DNA of 64,000 bases from NCBI GenBank assembly GCA_958295665.1, contig OY282559.1, positions 127,509,605-127,573,604 of the forward strand, in the 5' to 3' direction. This document shows positions 58,481-64,000 of the stretch, in pieces; within the stretch, counting starts at the first letter, position 1; each line of letters begins with the position of its first letter. The DNA is from Tipula vernalis. Taxonomy: Eukaryota > Arthropoda > Insecta > Diptera > Tipulidae. Below the pieces are notes generated by a model that was not told the origin of the DNA, searched no databases, and was given only the letters and a program-made list of their open reading frames with translations. The position numbers were made by a program, and so were the translations under genes.

Positions 58481-59057
58481 ATATACCAAATCATATCCAT
58501 ATCCATACAGTATGAGACAGGAGGTGGAGAAACAAATAAGCCAGCTCTTAAAATACGGGATCATTAGACCATCTAATAGCCCATATAACTCCCCTATTTG
58601 GGTCGTCGACAAGAAGTTGGACGCCTCACAAACAAAGAAATACAGGATGGTCATAGATTTCAAAAGGCTGAATGCTGTCACAATATCAGACTCATACCCG
58701 ATTCCGGATATATCCAGTACATTAGCAAATCTCGGAAACTCTCAATATTTTACAACCATAGACCTAACATCGGGGTTCCACCAGATAAAAATGAAAGAAG
58801 CGGATATACAAAAAACCACGTTTTCTACAATGAACGGGAAGTACGATTTTCTACGACTTCCTTTTGGCTTAAAGAACGCCCCAGCCATTTTTCAAAGGAT
58901 GATTGATGACGTGTTAAACGAATTCATCGGCAAAACATGTTACGTATACATAGAAGACATCATAATCTTTGGGGGAGAAACAGAAGAGGAGCACTTATTG
59001 AACATCGAGAGAATCTTCTCAAAATTGGAGAAAGCCAACCTACGTGTCAACCTATAA
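58475..59057 (+). pseudogene. errantivirus-like reverse transcriptase
   Basis: Contains IIRPSNSPYNSPIWVV, YRMVIDFKRLNAVT, FTTIDLTSGFHQIKM and LRLPFGLKNAPAIFQRM. The catalytic site reads YIED rather than YxDD, so the first Asp is replaced by Glu. A frameshift at about 59055 separates it from RNase H. Confidence 0.8.
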
Positions 59058-61096
59058 GACAGAGTTCCTGAAACAAGAAACAGAATTCTTGGGTTACCTC
59101 ATCACTAATAAGGGTATCAAACCTGATCCTAAAAAAGTTGCAGCCATTAAAAACATCAAAAGGCCCCAAAATCTTAAGGATCTAAAGTCATTTCTTGGAT
59201 TAGCGTCCTATTACAGGCGTTTTATACAAGACTTCGCAAAGATAGCCAAGCCACTGACCAACCTTACAAGAGAAGAAAATGCACAAACAAAAGCAACACA
59301 GTCCAAAAAGGTACAAATCAGCATGAACGAGGAAGAAATCCAAGCATTTTTACACATCAAAGAGCTACTATCCTCTACGGATATATTAATCTTCCCGGAC
59401 TTCAACAAACCGTTCCTTCTGACAACAGTTGCTTCATCATTCGCAATTGGCGCAGTATTATCCCTGGGCGATATCGGCAGGGACAGGCCCATCACCAATA
59501 TCTCAAGATCACTAAATAAAACAGAAGAGAATTATGCTGCAAATGAAGTGGAGATGCTGGCTATAGTTTGGGCCCTAGATAATCTCAGGAACTACCTGTA
59601 CGGAGCAAAAAAAATTAAGATTATGACGGATCATCAACCACTAACGTTTGCAATAAGCAATAAAAACAACAATGCCAAATTAAAAAGGTGGAAAGCACGC
59701 TTAGAGGAATATAACTACGAAATTATTTACAAACCGGGTTGCATCAACAAAGTCGCAGATGCACTATCAAGACTAGAAATGGAAGCAAACACCCTATCTA
59801 CAAACGGAACGATTCACAGTGCTGAGGAAGATTCCACAGATCTAATACGCTACTGCAAAGCACCTATCAACGCATTTAGGAATCAACTTATATTCAAAAA
59901 AGGAAAAGAAATGTATGCTCAAGAAGAACCACACACATCTTATCATAGGCATCACATTAGCCTGCCTGAACTAAGTAAAGAAACCCTAAAAATAATTCTA
60001 CGAGAGGAACTAAATCCGAACACAATCAATGGAGTAAAAATACCTGAAGAATATATTCAAATCCTCCAGGAGGCCGTTAAAGAAAATTTCTCGGGTTACA
60101 GGATACGATTAAAACAAAGAGTGGTGACGGACATACGCAACAAGGAAAACCAGTTTGCAATTATAAGAGAAGAACACAAACGGGCACACCGGAATCATGC
60201 AGAGAATAAAACACAAATATTGGAAAAATACTACTTCCCTCGAATGGCTAGTCTAATAAAGAAACATACACAAACCTGCGACACCTGTAACATCAACAAA
60301 TATGATAGACATACTAGTCGCGTGGAAATCCAAGAGACACCCATTCCGACGTGTCCGACAGAGATACTCCACATCAATATAATGGAAATCAAAGATGAGA
60401 AGTTCATTTCATGTGTGGACAAATTTACAAAATTTGTGAAATTTTTTCGCATCAAAACTAAATCTATTCCACATGTGAGGGATAAAATAATTAAAGCCAA
60501 TGCATTTCTTCTATGTACCCAAAATACTTGTGATGGACAATGAAAGAAGCTTTATAAGTCCCATAATTACGGACTACCTAAAAACTTTGGGAGTTAGAAT
60601 TTACCTAACACCATCACAAAGAAGTGAAACAAATGGGACTGTCGAAAGAGTCCATTCTACGATAATCGAAATCGTCAGATGCCTCCAAAACGAGTACAAG
60701 GAACTTACAGTAAAGGAATTAATCAATATAGCAGCAGACCGCTATAATAACTTAATACACTCGGTCATTCAACAAAAACCAAGTGACATATTTTTTGGTA
60801 GAACACAAAGAATAAACTATCAAAATCTGTCTGACTTCAAAAATAAAGTAAACGAAGATATAATCGAAAGGATCCGAAGAAGCCAAGAAACCAAAATTGA
60901 AAGAGAGAAGGCAAAGAGGGAAAAACCGAAAACGTACGCGCCTGGGAAAACAATACTCACCGCAATTAAACCAATTCAAGCAAAGGATAAAGCAAAATTC
61001 AAAAAAGAAACGGTAGCAAGAGGCAATAATGTTACCATTACAACAACAACCGGGAAACGAATTCATAAGGCCCACATTAAAAATATAACTCAATAA
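59044..61096 (+). pseudogene. errantivirus-like RT connection, RNase H and integrase
   Basis: Open 59044-60543, then 60500-61096 in another frame. RT thumb: FLGYLITNKGIKPDPKKV and SFLGLASYYRRFI. RNase H: FLLTTVASSFAIGAVL has Val at the first Asp, while the Glu (NEVEMLAIVWAL) and later Asp (MTDHQPLTF) remain. Integrase: REEHKRAHRN...CDTCNINK gives the HHCC finger, then LHINIMEIKDEKFISC with Asn at the first catalytic Asp, then VMDNERSF (second Asp) and TNGTVERVHSTIIEI (Glu). It would degrade the RNA template and insert the cDNA. Confidence 0.8.
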
Positions 61097-62567
61097 TTTC
61101 TTCTACTTTTAGCTCATGGCTATGGGGTTTAACATCATCCGCGATCATATACGAATACAATACCCCAGTAGTAACTGTAAAACAAGGAAATGGGCGAATT
61201 ATTAACGGACAATTTAAACTAATCCACATCATCAATTTGGACAACTACGAAGAACTGATTGAACGATTAACACCAACGATCAATAACATTCATCAAGAAA
61301 GCAAAAATCGAGCTCAATTGGTTCACCAAACAAAGCAAATCTCGCAATGGACTTGAGAACTTAAAGGTCAAAAGTCAAGAAGCACAAGAGCAATAAATTG
61401 GATGGGAAGCGCATGGAAATAGACCGCAGGCTCACCTGACGCCACAGATTGGGATCAGATAGTAAAACGTCAGAACCAAGTGATTAACAGTAACAATTAA
61501 CAATACAAAATCAATAGAGTATTAATGGACATAGCTCAACAAATGCTCAACGAATTCAACAAAATTGTTGAACACCTAAATGAAGACGAAGACGATAAGA
61601 TGCAACAAACACTGTACAACCGACTTACTCTCATCAAAGAGGAAATTAAAGAAATCATTCAAGCCGCACAGTAAGCAAAAGGAAAAATAGTTAACACCAA
61701 TTTACTGGATAAAGGGGAAATTAGCCGCTTAATAACAGAAGTAACCTTGCCGTATTCCAATGAAATAGAGGCTATAGAGTATGCGGAACCAATGATGATG
61801 GTTAAAGATTCTACAATCCTATACGTCATATCTATACCTAAGACGAGTTAGCAGAACTACAACCATGTCATCATAAAATCAAAGGTTAATCAAAACAAAC
61901 AAATACATCTGGAGTTCAATGAACTTTTGCTAAAAAAAAAACGAATTATTTGGAATAACCCAGAGATACAACCTCTTTCGAGATATCACCATATACGAAA
62001 TGAGTAAGCTGAAGGAACTACATAAGTAAGGACCATTGTATCAGCCAAATTATAAAGGGATTAAATGCTAAATATGATTACCAGTTCAATAAGAATCAAA
62101 TCATCGAACCATTAAACGACAAGACAATATTCGTAAGCAACTTTAAAGGAGACATCGTTAATAGTAATAGAAGTAAACATTTAGAATGAAATTTTCTAAT
62201 TCAGTATCATAATGAAACAATAAAAATCGGCGAATCAGCTTTTACGAACAGGAAAGCAAGGACATCCCAAGTACTGCCACCGGTACTAAAAGCAAACAAA
62301 ACGGAAAAAAGCGTCAACCCAGGATACTTACATAACTTGTATCTCAATAACGTTGAACAACTTCAAGAACTTTTCAACGAGCGTAAAGAAGCTGTCCTCA
62401 TTGACTTCAGCATCATAAACATTGTCATCTGCTTAGTCGTCATTTTTCTCGCCAACAAAGCTAGAGTGAGACGTCAAAGAAGAATGCTGTTTATCAACAA
62501 GCCGATCTATCAAGACAAAATTTCCAGCGATCAACCAGGAATTCACCCCAGGAAATTAAGTTTCTGA
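61097..62567 (+). pseudogene. errantivirus-like env remnant
   Basis: After pol, several frames give an envelope-like layout: an N-terminal stretch (YEYNTPVVTVKQGNGRIING), a basic cleavage-like site followed by a short hydrophobic segment near 61385-61420, a helical region, and near the end a membrane segment (IINIVICLVVIFLANKA) with a basic tail (RVRRQRR) at 62400-62490. At least six stops or frameshifts interrupt it. The product would be a surface glycoprotein; this copy makes none. Confidence 0.6.
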
Positions 62568-62598
62568 CTCACGAGACGCGGATCTTTAAGGAGGGAGA

Positions 62599-62811
62599 AG
62601 TTAACACCACCATTAATGTCGAGTCAACACAACGTGATTTATGAGACAAGCGCAAACTTGTCGAATCAACACAACGTGTGTTGTGTCCGGTTGAAAGATA
62701 ATACTTTTTATGAAATTCTTTTTGAGTAATTTCTCATATACATTTTATGCAACTTCAACTATTTTTATTGTATAAAATGATAAAATAGAATAGAATATTT
62801 TTGTAGTAGTT
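62599..62811 (+). repeat. 3' LTR of errantivirus-like element (truncated)
   Basis: It starts AGTTAACACCACCATTAATG after the polypurine tract and is collinear with the 5' LTR to TTTTTGTAGTAGTT, where homology stops. The last 45 or so bases, including the polyadenylation signal, are missing, and BEL sequence follows. Confidence 0.75.
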
Positions 62812-62829
62812 GAGCAGGGTAGTGGTTTT

Positions 62830-63500
62830 ATTTGAAATGGACGATGGATGACTTTCTGCTTTTAATATTAGATGATGATGACTGCTTTGGTGTAACGAAC
62901 CCAATTGCCTATTAAAAATCTACTAGACATTTGCAGACATCGTCACCTGCTCTTAGGCAATGATGTGTTCTCGATTCTCAGTTGTCATTCGTTTCAGTTA
63001 CAACGCGGACACTTTTCTGCCTTTGATGCACATTGCAATAGTATTGATTGTTCAAGAATTCTAGGAACTCTTCAATTCTGACCTGATGCTTTAATACCGC
63101 CGATTATCTCATCTGAGATCATTTCTTGTCATACCGTTTGATCAACTTGTCCTAAGCTACTATATAGTTAGCGTCGGTTACTAAAAGGTTTAGAATTATG
63201 TTAAGTAGTGGACCTCCTAACCAACCCTTTCAATATCTGAAATTTATGAACCTGGGAGATGCTATCTATATTGTGCACCGAAGTAGTGTATAGATCATAA
63301 AATGATGGCCAGGCTTCGAACTACCCATTGAATTTTTTAATTGACACGTGAGGTAATTTAAACTTCTCTGATGATTGAATCATTTGTTGCTTGCGAACGA
63401 TCAGCAAGATATCTTAAGAAGACTCGTTATTGCTCTATCAAACGAATGTTCCTCGACTACTTGTGGATTTTGTGGTTGCCTCTGGCGATAAAATTGTAAT
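62830..63500 (-). pseudogene. BEL/Pao gag fragment
   Basis: Minus strand reads FKLPHVSIKKFNG, a stop, then FEAWPSFYDLYTTSVHNIDS and ISQVHKFQILKGLVRRS, the DUF1759-type gag core, then weaker matches toward 62850 including a knuckle-like stretch (KAEKCPRCN). Stops and shifts are frequent. It is a different BEL lineage from those at 0.1-1.6 and 22.8-27.5 kb. Confidence 0.65.
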
Positions 63501-64000
63501 AATTATTTTGGGTTAAAAAATTCGGTCTGAAAATCTTTTTGTTTAAGTTCAACCAAAAACGATGTAATACCGAGACGTCTCGTGAACATTTATTTTCAAA
63601 AAATAAAAAAACAACAACAACAAATGGAAAATACAGTAGAGCTGTAATAACTTTATCTTCTTAATCCCTTTAAATCAGACTCTCTGCTGTTAATTTCTTC
63701 TTACCTCTTATTTCTTCTTGATTTGCGTTTGACTTTGAATTGAGTATGCTCTACGAGTATAACAATTTAAAAAACAAATCGAACAAAAATTCATATTTTC
63801 TCACTACTTTTATGTTTGTTTATTTTTTGTGTTTACAATTTTTATGTGTGAGTATGTACTCGTACATCAATTCATTCAAAATTTGTGATAGTTTGCAACA
63901 AATAAATAAGGTGTTTATTCCTGTAGTCGTGTCGCTTCATTCGACGTGACAGTTGTCGTGTCACTTCACCTAAAAAATGGTATTCCCTAAGTCGACGCAA
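63501..64000. other. unassigned window end
   Basis: AT-rich with a CAA run at 63610-63622. The direct repeat GTCGTGTCGCTTCATTCGAC / GTCGTGTCACTTCACC lies at 63925-63975. An open frame at 63740-63949 is hydrophobic but unrecognised. Confidence 0.3.

Larger units (their letters stand above)
56030..62811 (+). mobile_element. errantivirus-like Gypsy element (env-bearing), decayed
   Basis: A 5' LTR, a leader with an interrupted primer site, gag, pol, an env remnant, a polypurine tract (AGGAGGGAGA at 62589-62598) and a truncated 3' LTR occur in order. The LTRs start A(g/c)TTAACACCACC. LTR sequence identity is high apart from one 40-bp gap. Catalytic positions in all pol domains are changed and frames are shifted, so the element is not autonomous. 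Confidence 0.85.

Overview
This window reads as AT-rich insect nuclear DNA, most likely from a brachyceran fly, and is dominated by transposable elements. The basis is the mix of families: a Penelope-like element, several BEL/Pao and Gypsy pieces including an env-bearing errantivirus-type element, CR1/Jockey-like non-LTR elements, Helitrons and a TTAA-flanked piggyBac-like element. Simple repeats such as CAA and CA runs and TACATATG-type strings also fit a fly. I found no convincing host gene, tRNA or rRNA. The species is not determinable from the window alone.

Layout. 0.1-1.6 kb: decayed BEL/Pao gag-pol (-). 2.0-2.5 kb: inverted-repeat element. 3.0-3.8 kb: CR1/Jockey-like fragment (-). 4.2-5.3 kb: degenerate satellite-like array. 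6.5-7.6 kb: three copies of one LTR-like module, two of them head to head. 7.6-9.0 kb: Helitron fragment (-). 10.1-14.8 kb: a young compound Penelope-like insertion with an intact 829-residue RT/GIY-YIG ORF (-) and a 5'-truncated inverted partner (+), flanked by an 11-bp target duplication. 15.4-21.6 kb: CR1/Jockey-like element (-) split by a piggyBac-like element (15.93-18.31 kb).

22.2-27.5 kb: frameshifted BEL/Pao element (+). 27.5-35.2 kb: AT-rich, TE-poor block with microsatellites and no gene I can support. 35.2-36.4 kb: inverted MITE pair and a second MITE. 36.6-42.4 kb: decayed Helitron (-) split by a 2.6-kb insertion that has perfect 28-bp inverted ends and contains Gypsy gag-protease remains. 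42.6-43.7 kb: fold-back repeat. 43.7-47.0 kb: decayed Gypsy gag-pol (-). 47.0-52.4 kb: AT-rich, no gene seen. 52.4-53.7 kb: tail of an I/LOA/R1-like non-LTR element and a BEL fragment (both -). 55.3-56.0 kb: second copy of the fold-back family. 56.0-62.8 kb: errantivirus-like Gypsy element (+) with LTR, gag, pol and env remnant, carrying substitutions at catalytic positions. 62.8-63.5 kb: another BEL gag remnant (-).

Apart from the Penelope ORF everything coding is broken, so the window looks like a nested transposon graveyard (heterochromatin-like, possibly a piRNA-cluster-like locus) that recently received a Penelope insertion. Its most interesting parts are the Penelope compound with hammerhead-like motifs, the split Helitron, the fold-back family present at two loci, and the satellite-like array.
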